16,615 nt of DNA from DATIHQ01 sp035480535 (GCA_035480535.1 DATIHQ010000016.1:1-16615), one strand, 5' to 3'. Shown: positions 1 through 7,224, counted from the first letter of the stretch. The notes: generated from the sequence alone by a model not told the origin. Program-made: numbers and translations.

Positions 1-22
1 TATGTGTTAAATGAATATGCAT
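1..22 (-). CDS. 5' end of an unidentified minus-strand gene (partial)
   Basis: Read on the minus strand, an ATG at 22-20 opens a frame (MHIHLTH) with no stop before the window edge. It is preceded by a strong ribosome binding site, AAGGAGG at 34-28, with five bases between it and the ATG. Only about seven codons are visible, so nothing can be said about function. The gene would run divergently from the 185-residue gene that starts at 131. The strong, well-placed Shine-Dalgarno sequence is the only reason for calling it; the A-run next to it could make this a coincidence. Confidence 0.5.
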
Positions 23-130
23 AAGTCCCTCCTTTTTTTTACGCGGGGCAGATCTTAATCCACTTCCGAAATTCTTGTCATTGCTTTTTAAGAATCGTTT
101 ACCTATAACTTCCCGTTTTTCAGGAGGATT
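23..130. promoter_or_regulatory. Divergent intergenic region with candidate promoters on both strands
   Basis: This spacer separates the left-edge minus-strand gene from the gene at 131. For the plus strand there is a TATAAC box at 104-109, with TTGCTT 17 bases upstream at 81-86. For the minus strand, ATGACA (complement of 76-81) and TAAGAT (complement of 52-57) are separated by 18 bases. The plus-strand gene has AGGAGG at 122-127, only three bases from its ATG, which is closer than usual. A run of eight T at 33-40 is the complement of the A-rich leader of the minus-strand gene, not a convincing terminator because no hairpin precedes it. The promoter calls rest on box similarity only. Confidence 0.35.
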
Positions 131-688
131 ATGGCTGCAGAAGTGAGTCCAAAGGACATGATACGGAATTTAGGCCAGCAACAATTGCAAACAGGCGCTT
201 ATGCCCTCATTTCAAGAGATGTGATCGGAAGACTCCGTTGGAAAGAAAATAAGACTACATTCACGATGAACTCTGATTTCCTATCCGCATGCATTCTCAT
301 TGGCAAGGGAGTTTTTAAAGACCAAGTTGGAGAGCCGCTAACATTACAGAAATCTGTGGGTAAAGTTGCTGTAGTATTTGAAGAAGTCCGATTAGGACCG
401 TGGGTTGAGCGATATTTATCAGATAACACTCGAATTCTGGTCTCCAAAGATCTAGTAGGAAAAGATTTAGACTGGGGACTTTTCTCCACATGTGTATTCG
501 TAGCTAAAACAGTTTTTGACCCAAAAAATCAAAATATAAAGTGTTCTGTGAGAATTGATGATGGAAAGGAGCCGGAGCCCTTAAAATTCGAAGATTTAAG
601 CGCGGCCGTGAGCAGCGTGGAGATATTCATAGACGCGAATAAAAAATTAGAGGAAATCAATCTCTATAGCATTACGAAGGATGCTTAA
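131..688 (+). CDS. Unknown 185-residue protein with two similar halves
   Basis: I do not recognise the family. The protein has no signal peptide and no clear membrane segment. It appears to contain an internal duplication. Residues about 25-86 and 102-168 share the same order of blocks: ALISRDVIGR against ILVSKDLVGK; FLSACILIGKGVF against LFSTCVFVAKTVF; EPLTL against EPLKF; and a closing hydrophobic strand, VAVVFEEV against VEIFIDA. This suggests two copies of one mostly beta-type domain of about 65 residues. The ATG at 131 is chosen because AGGAGG lies directly upstream at 122-127. The gene stands alone, divergent from the left-edge gene, and its last codons overlap by four bases the stop of the lipoprotein gene on the other strand. 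It looks more AT-rich than the housekeeping genes around it (by eye), which fits a lineage-specific gene. Real coding status is likely; function is unknown. Confidence 0.75.
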   Translation: MAAEVSPKDMIRNLGQQQLQTGAYALISRDVIGRLRWKENKTTFTMNSDFLSACILIGKGVFKDQVGEPLTLQKSVGKVAVVFEEVRLGPWVERYLSDNTRILVSKDLVGKDLDWGLFSTCVFVAKTVFDPKNQNIKCSVRIDDGKEPEPLKFEDLSAAVSSVEIFIDANKKLEEINLYSITKDA

Positions 689-1026
689 GGCTTATCGTCC
701 TGATTTTGGGTCGTTTGCATGTCGTAGCTGTCGAAGCTATAGGGAAGAGGGGAGCTTTGTTTCACCTTTTTATGGATCACGACGCCATCTTTCATGACGA
801 TGATGTAGCGCCGCTCTTCGGCGTCGCGGTAGCCGATCTTGATCCGCTCAATGTATTCATATTCGATAGTGCCATCGTCTTTTTTGCAAATGGAATAGGG
901 CTCGCCCGCGCAAGCGACAACTTCGGATTGGGTTGCCCCTAGCGGGATTTCATGAAAATTGTCCAGGGTCATGAGGGCGCCGCCAGAAGAACAGGCGGTG
1001 AAGAAGAGAAAAAGATATTTTTTCAC
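685..1026 (-). CDS. Small putative lipoprotein, BamE/SmpA-like
   Basis: This 113-residue protein starts MKKYLFLFFTAC, a short lysine-led hydrophobic signal. It ends in a plausible lipobox (FTAC) with Cys12 as the lipidation site; Phe at -3 is not the classic Leu. The mature part has the pattern of the small BamE/SmpA/OmlA fold: IPLGATQSEVVACAGEP at about 27-43, then an acidic turn, a tyrosine-rich strand (EYEYIERIKIGY, about 55-66) and a final strand, RRYIIVMKDGVVIHKKV (72-88). By analogy it would be an outer-membrane lipoprotein, but homology to BamE itself is an inference from pattern. It is the last gene of the rodA operon. Its ATG overlaps the stop of the upstream 162-residue gene as ATGA, which implies translational coupling. 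The tail after residue 89 is polar and probably disordered. Confidence 0.7.
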   Translation of the reverse strand: MKKYLFLFFTACSSGGALMTLDNFHEIPLGATQSEVVACAGEPYSICKKDDGTIEYEYIERIKIGYRDAEERRYIIVMKDGVVIHKKVKQSSPLPYSFDSYDMQTTQNQDDKP

Positions 1027-1511
1027 TGTCCTTCCTCATTTTCTTGCGTCTCGTCGGGATTGGGGGCTTCGCGCGATTGGGGCCAGATGCGCGCCTCAAT
1101 TTGGGTGCGGAATTGGTCGCTAGTCACATACTCCCCTTTCATATGATAGCTGCCATCGGGTTGAAGACTGTAGGTTTCATAGCCTTCGAAATTCATGTCA
1201 TTATTCTTAAATTCCCAGGCGATCATCTTATCGTCATAGACGCCCGTTCCCACGATGCGGCCCACATTTTGATTTTCCATGTCGACTGAAAAGGTCTTGA
1301 TCTGGAAATCATAAAAAGTGAGTTCGTTTCTCATGTTTTCGGAAAGACCTTGGATCTGGATATCTTGGGCACAGATCACCTTTCCAGAAAAATCGCGGTT
1401 TTGCACCGCCCAGTTCGTGTTGAACACGAGTTCTTCTTCTACCATGTTCAGTAGGATCTTCCCTTCGCCAAACCAGGTTCCGGGTGAAAAGATAAATGTG
1501 TGGTTGAACAT
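1023..1511 (-). CDS. Conserved-looking hypothetical protein, 162 residues
   Basis: I cannot name the function. The sequence opens MFNHTFIFSPGTWFGEGKI with no signal peptide, and continues as short alternating strands rich in aromatic residues, glycine and asparagine (for example GRIVGTGVYDDKMIAWEF at about 84-101). This suggests a small beta-barrel-like, soluble protein. The last 15 residues are acidic and polar. An AGGGA ribosome binding site (complement of 1516-1520) sits five bases before the ATG. It lies 13 bases downstream of rodA and overlaps the next gene by four bases, so the three are almost certainly cotranscribed. Its position next to rodA and birA suggests it could be the counterpart of an uncharacterised C. 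trachomatis gene of this neighbourhood (about CT724), but that is from memory and unchecked. Confidence 0.75.
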   Translation of the reverse strand: MFNHTFIFSPGTWFGEGKILLNMVEEELVFNTNWAVQNRDFSGKVICAQDIQIQGLSENMRNELTFYDFQIKTFSVDMENQNVGRIVGTGVYDDKMIAWEFKNNDMNFEGYETYSLQPDGSYHMKGEYVTSDQFRTQIEARIWPQSREAPNPDETQENEEGQ

Positions 1512-1524
1512 GCAATCCCTCGTT

Positions 1525-2655
1525 CTAAAACATAAACCTTCGACTATAAATGCTTTGCAGAAGGCCCAAAGCGGCCATTGTAGTTAACAGAGAACTCCCT
1601 CCATAGGTCACAAAAATGAGAGGCACCCCCGAAATCGGCAGGAGAGCACACATCATTCCAATATTGACCAGCACATGCATGGCGAGATAAACCGCCAGCC
1701 CAGAGGCCAAAAGGCGCCCAAAGGGATCCTTAGCTACTACAGCTACCTGAAAACTAAAATAGATCAAAGCATAAAAAAGGAACAGCAGGAATACAAGTCC
1801 CACAAATCCAAACTCTTCCCCAAAAGCGGCAAAGACGGAGTCAGTATGAGCGGCCGGCAGCCATTTCCGGCCAGAAAAGTCGCTTTGGTGCCAGCCGGTC
1901 CCGGTGACGCCGCCGATGGCAATGGCGATCTGGGAGGCTCTCTGATGATAGGTGTTGGGGTTGAGCCGTTCATATTGATATTCTTTTAAAAAAGAGGTGA
2001 AAAAGGGGCGCATCTTTTCATGGGACAAAGCCCCCACGAATAAGAGGCTGACAATCACCAGAGCGACCACCCCTCCCCACGTCATCAGGCGAAAGAGGCC
2101 CCGATGAATGCCGGCAAAGTAGCCCATCACCAGGGCAATGGGGTAGAGAATCAGGGCTGTTCCCAAATCGGGCTGTTTTAGGATGAGGAGAAAGGGAATG
2201 CCCACAATGACCCCCATTTGCATCGCGGTGGAAAAGGAGGAAGCCTGAGTTATTCTGCGCTCTAAAAACCATCCTAGAGCGATCACGACGATTAATTTCG
2301 CCTGTTCCGAAGGTTGAAAGCTGGCGACGCCTGGAATGCGATACCAGCGATGAACATTTTGGATAGGGCTGGCAAAGAATAGGCCGATAAGCAGGAGCAG
2401 CATGGCGATATAGAGAAATAAACTCCAATCGCGCAATTTTCTATAATCGAAGGTAGAAGTGATAAAGAAAACGGCCCATCCCATGCAAAACCAGCGCATT
2501 TGGCTCTTCACGAGCGGAGTCCAAAAAATGGGGCCTTCCAATTCTCCCACCTCCCCTGTCATCGAAGAGATGACGAGCAAGCTAATGATCATTAGCAGGC
2601 CGATGATTGGCAAAATCCGGAGGTCAATCCGGGAAAGCACACGATGATCCCACAT
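1525..2655 (-). CDS. rodA: RodA/MrdB peptidoglycan glycosyltransferase (SEDS family)
   Basis: This is a polytopic inner-membrane SEDS protein that polymerises lipid II into glycan strands together with a class B penicillin-binding protein. In chlamydiae, which lack FtsZ, it is expected to serve MreB-directed septal peptidoglycan synthesis. About ten hydrophobic segments can be counted. Family landmarks are present: FQPSEQAK (113-120), KQPDLGTAL (160-168), the GTGWHQSDFSGRKWLPAAHTDSVF stretch (252-275) with the catalytic aspartate at Asp272, GEEFGFVG (279-286), and the C-terminal LPISGVPLIFVTYGGSS (339-355). Its 376 residues match the family length. The ATG at 2655 has no strong ribosome binding site, but MWDHRVLSRID before the first membrane segment fits RodA. 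It heads a three-gene minus-strand operon and is divergent from biotin ligase, an arrangement I recall from Chlamydia (CT725/CT726). Confidence 0.95.
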   Translation of the reverse strand: MWDHRVLSRIDLRILPIIGLLMIISLLVISSMTGEVGELEGPIFWTPLVKSQMRWFCMGWAVFFITSTFDYRKLRDWSLFLYIAMLLLLIGLFFASPIQNVHRWYRIPGVASFQPSEQAKLIVVIALGWFLERRITQASSFSTAMQMGVIVGIPFLLILKQPDLGTALILYPIALVMGYFAGIHRGLFRLMTWGGVVALVIVSLLFVGALSHEKMRPFFTSFLKEYQYERLNPNTYHQRASQIAIAIGGVTGTGWHQSDFSGRKWLPAAHTDSVFAAFGEEFGFVGLVFLLFLFYALIYFSFQVAVVAKDPFGRLLASGLAVYLAMHVLVNIGMMCALLPISGVPLIFVTYGGSSLLTTMAALGLLQSIYSRRFMF

Positions 2656-2696
2656 ATTCTGGAATTGTAATCTTCTATTTCGATAGAATCAACTCC
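2656..2696. promoter_or_regulatory. Short divergent spacer between rodA and birA
   Basis: Only 41 bases separate the two divergent start codons, so promoters for both must lie here or reach into the coding regions. I see AT-rich sequence with no convincing -35/-10 pair and no strong ribosome binding site on either side. The reading frame of birA stays open further upstream into rodA (to 2607), but that part is antisense to rodA. Confidence 0.3.
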
Positions 2697-3422
2697 ATGA
2701 TTATCGATATTCATCTAGACCAGATCGATTCGACAAATACGTACGCAAAGAAACAGTGCCAGACGTTTGCAAAGGATCAGATCACCTGCATCACCGCAGA
2801 AGAGCAGACTGCAGGGCGGGGGCGCTATCAGCGCAACTGGGTTTCCCCTCGCGGCGTGAATATATATGCCACGTTCTATTTCACTTTGCCAGCCGATACG
2901 CTTCATTTGGTGAGCTTGGCGCAGGTGATGGCCTATAGTTTGGCGATGGTTCTTATCAAAGAAGGGCTGCATCCTAAGATTAAATGGCCGAATGATATCC
3001 GGCTCAATGGGAAGAAAGTCTCAGGCGTTCTTTGCGAGACGGCCTTTCATGGAAAAGAGGTGGAGATCTTTTTAGGGATTGGCATCAATGTCAATATGGA
3101 TGAGGAGAAGTTGAGGCAAATCGATCAGCCCGCGACTTCCTTGAAAGTGGAAACAGGACATACTTGGGATCGGGCCGCTTTGTTAAAGAAGCTGCAGAAA
3201 CAGTTTTTGGCTGATCTGGAAGCGTTTAAGAAGGGGGGCTTTACCCCATTTCATAGCCAATTTGAGAACTTGCTCGCTTATAAGGGAGAAACAGTGCGCT
3301 GCTTTGATGGGAAGAAAGAGTGGATTGGGGTGTGTCATTCTTTGACGAATGACGGTCAGCTGAATCTTTTTCTGCCCGATGGGTCGATTCAGACTATTTT
3401 ATCAGGGGATATCAATTCTTAG
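2697..3422 (+). CDS. birA: Biotin-[acetyl-CoA-carboxylase] ligase (group I, no HTH domain)
   Basis: The enzyme makes biotinyl-5'-AMP and transfers biotin to the lysine of the biotin carboxyl carrier protein of acetyl-CoA carboxylase, in the cytosol. The start is set at ATG 2697 (MIIDIHLDQIDSTN), giving 241 residues. The frame is open back to 2607, but that extension would be antisense to rodA, and the family normally begins just before the DSTN motif. Visible motifs are DSTN (11-14), GRGRYQRNW (40-48, the biotin/AMP loop), KWPNDI (96-101), KKVSGVLCE (106-114) with the conserved lysine, GIGINVN (127-133), and a small C-terminal beta domain (about 195-241). There is no N-terminal winged helix, so it should be a pure ligase and not the biotin operon repressor. 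Its stop overlaps the 3' end of the convergent 948-residue gene by 11 bases. Confidence 0.95.
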   Translation: MIIDIHLDQIDSTNTYAKKQCQTFAKDQITCITAEEQTAGRGRYQRNWVSPRGVNIYATFYFTLPADTLHLVSLAQVMAYSLAMVLIKEGLHPKIKWPNDIRLNGKKVSGVLCETAFHGKEVEIFLGIGINVNMDEEKLRQIDQPATSLKVETGHTWDRAALLKKLQKQFLADLEAFKKGGFTPFHSQFENLLAYKGETVRCFDGKKEWIGVCHSLTNDGQLNLFLPDGSIQTILSGDINS

Positions 3423-6258
3423 GATAATAAACGGCCCGCGCTTGAGCTTCCGTTTGATAGCGCAAGATTTCTGGAATTCCCGCTGATCTCATTCTCTCTG
3501 CAGCCATTGTTTGCTGCTTTATACCGGCAAATGCTTGAATAGACTCAAAATGGAGGGGAGAAAACTGAGTGACTTCTTTCTGGATGATCTCTTTGACAGC
3601 GAGTTCCATGACTGAGAACATCTTTGTTGCATTATTATGCGCCGTATCAAAATCCTGAAGAGATGGATTCCCCTTCAGCAATCGATTTCGCTTCGTTTGT
3701 AGCGCCTGGCTGACATTGGCTAAGGCCAACTGTCTGAGAGGCTCTCTTAATTGGTTCATCCCCTCGACAAAGAGACGAAGAGAGCGTCGAATAGATTTTT
3801 CCGCTTCTTGAGGAGAAAACTTGAGCTTGAGCTGCTCAAAAGATAAACTATTCACCTCTCGGAATTGATTGATGAATCCTTTAAGCAAAGGAAGGAGATG
3901 GGTCCATTGGAGTTCATACCAAGCAAAACGGGGATTTCCTTTAATCGCATGGAGGAATTCTGTAATTTGTATTTCCCATTTTTGGAATGAGGAAATGACC
4001 TCAGATATTTTTGCTAAAGCTTTGTAAATTTTTCCTTCCCGCTCCATTTCCTGTAGATCTGCTTCTAAAAGAGGGATTGCAGACTGATCTTCCATTTGCT
4101 TAACGATTAGATCTGTCAATTCATTGAACGAATCTTGTGCCTTGCAGTAGATTGGCTCTCTATTGTATTCAAACGCTTTGGAAAGATCGCCAAAGTCAAT
4201 TGAATTCATAAATTCAGAAAGGCGAAGGAAATTGCTTGAAATTGGATCATTTTTCCCCACTCTTTCTTGAATTGCGCCCTCGAGAATTTCTTTTGCCACC
4301 AACCGAGAGGTCCAAATCGCCATTTGCCGATCCACTGCCGCCGTCATTTGTCTAGATTCTTCTCTATCGCCTCGATTCTTTGGCTCTATTCTCAGTCGCA
4401 CATAATCTCCATATTCGCGACTCGGCCATCCTTTTCCATTCTCATCTGTCGTCACGATTGATTTACGAATCAAACGAGTACTTTGACCAAATTCAGTTCT
4501 CTCCTGATTATTGAGAACAGAAGAGGGCGATTCGGCAAAAAGACGGATAGGTCCTTTCTTATCCTTTCTTTGAACAAGAGCACCATCTTGATAATCAAAA
4601 GAAACCGCTTCATAATCTTTACAGGGGGCTAAAAATCGAAGGAGTTTGCCAGCAGTCCATTGTTTTTGGATCGCCTGCTGAACAGCCGCTTTTTGCTCTA
4701 GCGGAACATGGCGAATGTCGATGACAGCCCATCTTCCATCGGGAGGATCTTGCCCTTCTTTCCCTTTTTTGGTTGTAAAGAGAACGTTCCCGGTGGGGAA
4801 TACATAAAAATCGCCAAAAGAAGATCTGAGAGCATGGATTTGATTGTCTGCCAATGGAGCCACTCTTTCAATGAGCGTCTCATACCGTCCGCCTTCTGAC
4901 TCTGCTGTTAAACGCTCGACATTTTCTGTGTTGGCATCGTGGGTAAAATTTGCAATCTGCTGGATACATTCAGGCTCGACATATTGAGCCTTGGCGAGCT
5001 CATTGATCTGCTCCTGAACTTGGTCCATGAAGAGATCGTGGTCGTGAATCGCCTGTTGGATGACTTCAAGAAGGGGCCGATTTTCGCTGGCAGCTTGTTT
5101 TTTTAATCCTTGAATCAGTTCCTGGTCTTTTGCATCGAGCCCTGTTGAGAAAGCACCCATTTCTTCTGGAGACATTGTCTGAAGAGAGGAAATGAGCTCT
5201 TTTTCAGCGGCGGCTTCTGCTTTTAAGCGGGAATAGAGATCTAGTTTTTTTAGCTTGATCTGATAGCGCTCAAATCCTAACTGGGCACTCAACACCTTTT
5301 CCAGAAGAATTGTATCAATGGGGTGAAAGGCAGCGTCGATATCGGCGAGCCTTAAGAGGGGCAAGCAATTGAGCGCGATCTTCAGGCCCATAGCTCTTCG
5401 CGCAAGGACTTGATGAATTTTTTCAAAATCTGCATCGGTGGCTGCAACTTGGCCTAATGCGAATCGAGAAAAATAATTGTGAATGACAAAATCTACGTCA
5501 TGTTCGGGATAGAGAGGGAATATTTCCTTTCTCAGATGAGCCCAAAACTCTTGCGCATGAAGGAGTTGACTTACAAGCGTTTGGAGCATTTCTGTTCGAT
5601 CTTTCAGAGGGATGTTTCTAGCGGCCTCTAGACGCTGCCAAAGGTGGGCGTCGCGCGTCGCCTCATTGTTAAACTGTTCATCCTCTTTTACTTTCTTATC
5701 TATCGTTTTTAAAAAAAGACCGGGATGGACGCAGATTTCATTATAAAGTTCTTCACCGAGGAATGCGTTGAGGAATACCATGTGCTTCTCACTCAATCCA
5801 ATGCTCGATGCTTTTCGATTAAAGGTGCGGGGGCTGATGAGATCTTCTTGCTCGGCGGGGGTAAATAGGGTGTCGATTTTGAGAGGGCCATACTTTTCTC
5901 TCAGACGCTGGATCCTCGCGTCTTGTTCCTCAAACTTCTTTCCAAAGTCATGGACTAGACGATGAAAAGTAGCGTTATTGAAGTCATAGGCAGGAAGAGC
6001 CTTCCGAACGGCTTTTCTATTGTGGAGCACAACTTGAGAGGTAATAAAGGAATGCCCCAACAATTGTATTGGAGTCCAATTCCCTGGGTTAGCTGCTTTG
6101 GCGATTTCGGTATTGTATTTATGCGCTATATAGGTCTGAACGAGATCGCGAATCTCACTCAACCGCTGATTCAAATATTTCGGAGGAGTGCCATCCGTTA
6201 ATGCAGATGCATAAGCCCGAAGGCGATTTTCAATAAGATCTGGTGTAATTGCAGACAT
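3412..6258 (-). CDS. Large orphan protein, 948 residues, unknown function
   Basis: I do not recognise this protein. It has no signal peptide, no membrane segment, and no P-loop or protease/kinase motif that I can see. Most of it is charged and predicted by eye to be helical: roughly 1-450, and 650-948 with repeated Leu/Glu/Lys/Gln patterns such as FEQLKLKFSPQEAEKSIRR. A more strand-like central part lies around 475-600 (GDFYVFPTGNVLFTTKKG, then RWAVIDIRHVPLEQ). The N-terminus, MSAITPDLIENRL, is unremarkable but lacks any Sec signal, so a cytosolic or type III-secreted protein is possible; secretion is only inference. The ATG at 6258 has no Shine-Dalgarno sequence but follows an extended -10 promoter by about 36 bases. 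The gene lies alone between birA and nifU and overlaps the 3' end of birA by 11 bases. It interrupts a block otherwise conserved in chlamydiae, suggesting a lineage-specific gene. Confidence 0.85.
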   Translation of the reverse strand: MSAITPDLIENRLRAYASALTDGTPPKYLNQRLSEIRDLVQTYIAHKYNTEIAKAANPGNWTPIQLLGHSFITSQVVLHNRKAVRKALPAYDFNNATFHRLVHDFGKKFEEQDARIQRLREKYGPLKIDTLFTPAEQEDLISPRTFNRKASSIGLSEKHMVFLNAFLGEELYNEICVHPGLFLKTIDKKVKEDEQFNNEATRDAHLWQRLEAARNIPLKDRTEMLQTLVSQLLHAQEFWAHLRKEIFPLYPEHDVDFVIHNYFSRFALGQVAATDADFEKIHQVLARRAMGLKIALNCLPLLRLADIDAAFHPIDTILLEKVLSAQLGFERYQIKLKKLDLYSRLKAEAAAEKELISSLQTMSPEEMGAFSTGLDAKDQELIQGLKKQAASENRPLLEVIQQAIHDHDLFMDQVQEQINELAKAQYVEPECIQQIANFTHDANTENVERLTAESEGGRYETLIERVAPLADNQIHALRSSFGDFYVFPTGNVLFTTKKGKEGQDPPDGRWAVIDIRHVPLEQKAAVQQAIQKQWTAGKLLRFLAPCKDYEAVSFDYQDGALVQRKDKKGPIRLFAESPSSVLNNQERTEFGQSTRLIRKSIVTTDENGKGWPSREYGDYVRLRIEPKNRGDREESRQMTAAVDRQMAIWTSRLVAKEILEGAIQERVGKNDPISSNFLRLSEFMNSIDFGDLSKAFEYNREPIYCKAQDSFNELTDLIVKQMEDQSAIPLLEADLQEMEREGKIYKALAKISEVISSFQKWEIQITEFLHAIKGNPRFAWYELQWTHLLPLLKGFINQFREVNSLSFEQLKLKFSPQEAEKSIRRSLRLFVEGMNQLREPLRQLALANVSQALQTKRNRLLKGNPSLQDFDTAHNNATKMFSVMELAVKEIIQKEVTQFSPLHFESIQAFAGIKQQTMAAERMRSAGIPEILRYQTEAQARAVYYPKN

Positions 6259-6353
6259 AATAATCTATATTTTTTTATTATAAATATAGAAAGATTATAT
6301 CATAATTAATAAAATTAATAAATTGTAATGAAATACTATAGATCGAATAAAAA
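6259..6353 (-). promoter_or_regulatory. AT-rich promoter region of the 948-residue gene
   Basis: This 95-base spacer is strikingly AT-rich compared with everything around it. On the minus strand it contains a perfect TATAAT (complement of 6294-6299) preceded by TGA (6302-6300), so together TGATATAAT, an extended -10 element. No good -35 is seen at 17 bases (TTTATT, complement of 6317-6322), which fits extended -10 promoters that depend little on -35. Transcription would start near 6287, giving a leader of about 29 bases. Just upstream lie two tandem copies of AATTAATAA (6304-6312 and 6313-6321) plus a partial third, which could be an UP element, a bent-DNA signal or a regulator site. I see no terminator hairpin for nifU, which ends at 6354. 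Confidence 0.6.
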
Positions 6354-7106
6354 TTATAATTGAGGCGTTACGAAGAGAGTGGGGTGGACGCGGGCCTTTA
6401 AAATCTGTTGAATGGCGCTCAAAGTGGAACCCGTTGAAGAATGGCAGCTCGTGCAAGCCCCTTCATAAGAAATAACAACTTCGCGCTCATCCTTAAGGCT
6501 TAGCACCTTAACTCCACCTGCATCGAGTTCGACATAGGGGCGGATTTCCTTATCGATCACCTCTTCTATCAAGTGAATTTTTTGGGCTGTTGAAAACTGC
6601 TCCCAGCCTGGGATCCCCCCTGCGATTTCCCCAAAATCGGCCTCGATGGGGGTCGTGTCATAGGTGGCGGCGTAGGGAATATCGAGGCATTGCTGCACCC
6701 CATTGTCTATGGCTGCCAACACCTGGTTGAGGTGGGCATGGCATTCTTTAGGAAAAGCGGCCGTTTCCTTCTTATCTCGGACATGTTGATCGAGAAGATC
6801 GGCTGTGACGCGGGAAGCCTGGTCGTAGTTTTTGCGCAAGACCAATTCACTGGCAATTTCGGCAGCGGCGATCAGCCCAACGGGACCCCATGCCTGGAAT
6901 TTAGCATCGGCGATCACTCCGTCGCTCTCATCCACAAGCCAATAGAGACAAACCTTTCCCTCCCGCCCCATCACCAAGCGCATCGTTTTCTCCTGAGCCT
7001 CCTTAACACTAAAAAACCCGACATAGCGGAGCCGATCGATTTTATCTCTCAATTTCTTGCTAAAAAGCTCCCAATAAAACGGCTGAATAAGGCGCTGCAA
7101 TGTCAT
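6354..7106 (-). CDS. nifU: NifU-like protein: degenerate IscU domain plus Nfu CxxC domain
   Basis: NifU proteins are scaffolds or carriers for iron-sulfur clusters. The C-terminal Nfu domain is clear: RPYVELDAGGVKVL (189-202), then GACTSC with Cys218 and Cys221, then HSSTGSTLSAIQQIL (222-236). The N-terminal half aligns with IscU: DGVIADAKFQAWGPVGLIAAAEIASEL (62-88) against the family EGIIEDARFKTYGCGSAIASS. The scaffold cysteines do not match, however. The GCG cysteine is Pro75, the ACGD motif is absent (about Glu49), and the HC pair is inverted as Cys122-His123. The protein may therefore act as an Nfu-type carrier only. It is the last gene of gpmA-nifS-nifU, 87 bases downstream of nifS, with a hairpin between them. 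Both NifU and NifS occur together in Chlamydia (CT720/CT721), so the name follows context as well as the C-terminal domain. Confidence 0.85.
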   Translation of the reverse strand: MTLQRLIQPFYWELFSKKLRDKIDRLRYVGFFSVKEAQEKTMRLVMGREGKVCLYWLVDESDGVIADAKFQAWGPVGLIAAAEIASELVLRKNYDQASRVTADLLDQHVRDKKETAAFPKECHAHLNQVLAAIDNGVQQCLDIPYAATYDTTPIEADFGEIAGGIPGWEQFSTAQKIHLIEEVIDKEIRPYVELDAGGVKVLSLKDEREVVISYEGACTSCHSSTGSTLSAIQQILKARVHPTLFVTPQL

Positions 7107-7121
7107 ATATTTTTAACTTTT

Positions 7122-7153
7122 TTCATAGAGCCTCCGAGGCAATGTAAAGCGGC
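7122..7153. repeat. Direct repeat copy A (duplicate of the nifS 3' end)
   Basis: Thirty-two bases here are identical to 7193-7224, which are the last ten codons and stop of nifS plus one base beyond. The two copies are 71 bases apart start to start. Copy A lies in the nifS-nifU intergenic space and encodes nothing. Each copy contains the small palindrome GCCTC-C-GAGGC (in copy A at 7130-7140). Confidence 0.95.
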
Positions 7154-7162
7154 AATACAATA

Positions 7163-7187
7163 CCCCAAAAATGATGCATTTTCGGGG
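7163..7187. repeat. Strong hairpin between nifS and nifU
   Basis: The arms are CCCCAAAAATG (7163-7173) and CATTTTCGGGG (7177-7187), pairing over 11 positions with one A-C mismatch around a three-base loop (ATG). On the minus-strand transcript this lies between nifS (stop at 7194) and nifU (start at 7106). It has no run of U after it in the direction of transcription, so it is a poor intrinsic terminator. An mRNA processing or stability element, or the scar of an insertion, is as likely. A further palindrome, GGGGCCCC, follows at 7185-7192. Confidence 0.75.
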
Positions 7188-7192
7188 GCCCC

Positions 7193-7224
7193 TTCATAGA
7201 GCCTCCGAGGCAATGTAAAGCGGC
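7193..7224. repeat. Direct repeat copy B (within the nifS 3' end)
   Basis: This is the second copy of the 32-base direct repeat at 7122-7153. It contains the nifS stop codon (complement of 7194-7196) and the codons for the C-terminal PLYIASEAL. It overlaps a perfect hairpin at 7211-7233. Confidence 0.95.

Noticed and set aside
33..40. Run of eight T as a possible terminator
   Set aside because: No GC-rich hairpin precedes it. It is better explained as the A-rich leader of the minus-strand gene with the AAGGAGG site.
1675..1989. 104-residue plus-strand frame inside rodA
   Set aside because: It is antisense to the conserved catalytic and C-terminal region of rodA, without a ribosome binding site or a recognisable protein.
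2607..2696. Upstream extension of birA (30 residues)
   Set aside because: It lies antisense to the 5' end of rodA and adds nothing that matches the biotin ligase family; the family begins near MIIDIHLDQIDSTN.
6304..6325. Short AATTAATAA tandem repeat as a CRISPR or replication iteron
   Set aside because: There are only about two and a half copies, with no spacers and no initiator gene nearby; it is most simply AT-rich promoter DNA.
7163..7192. Hairpin as an intrinsic terminator of nifS
   Set aside because: In the direction of transcription it is not followed by a T-run, and the cognate partner gene nifU lies directly downstream.
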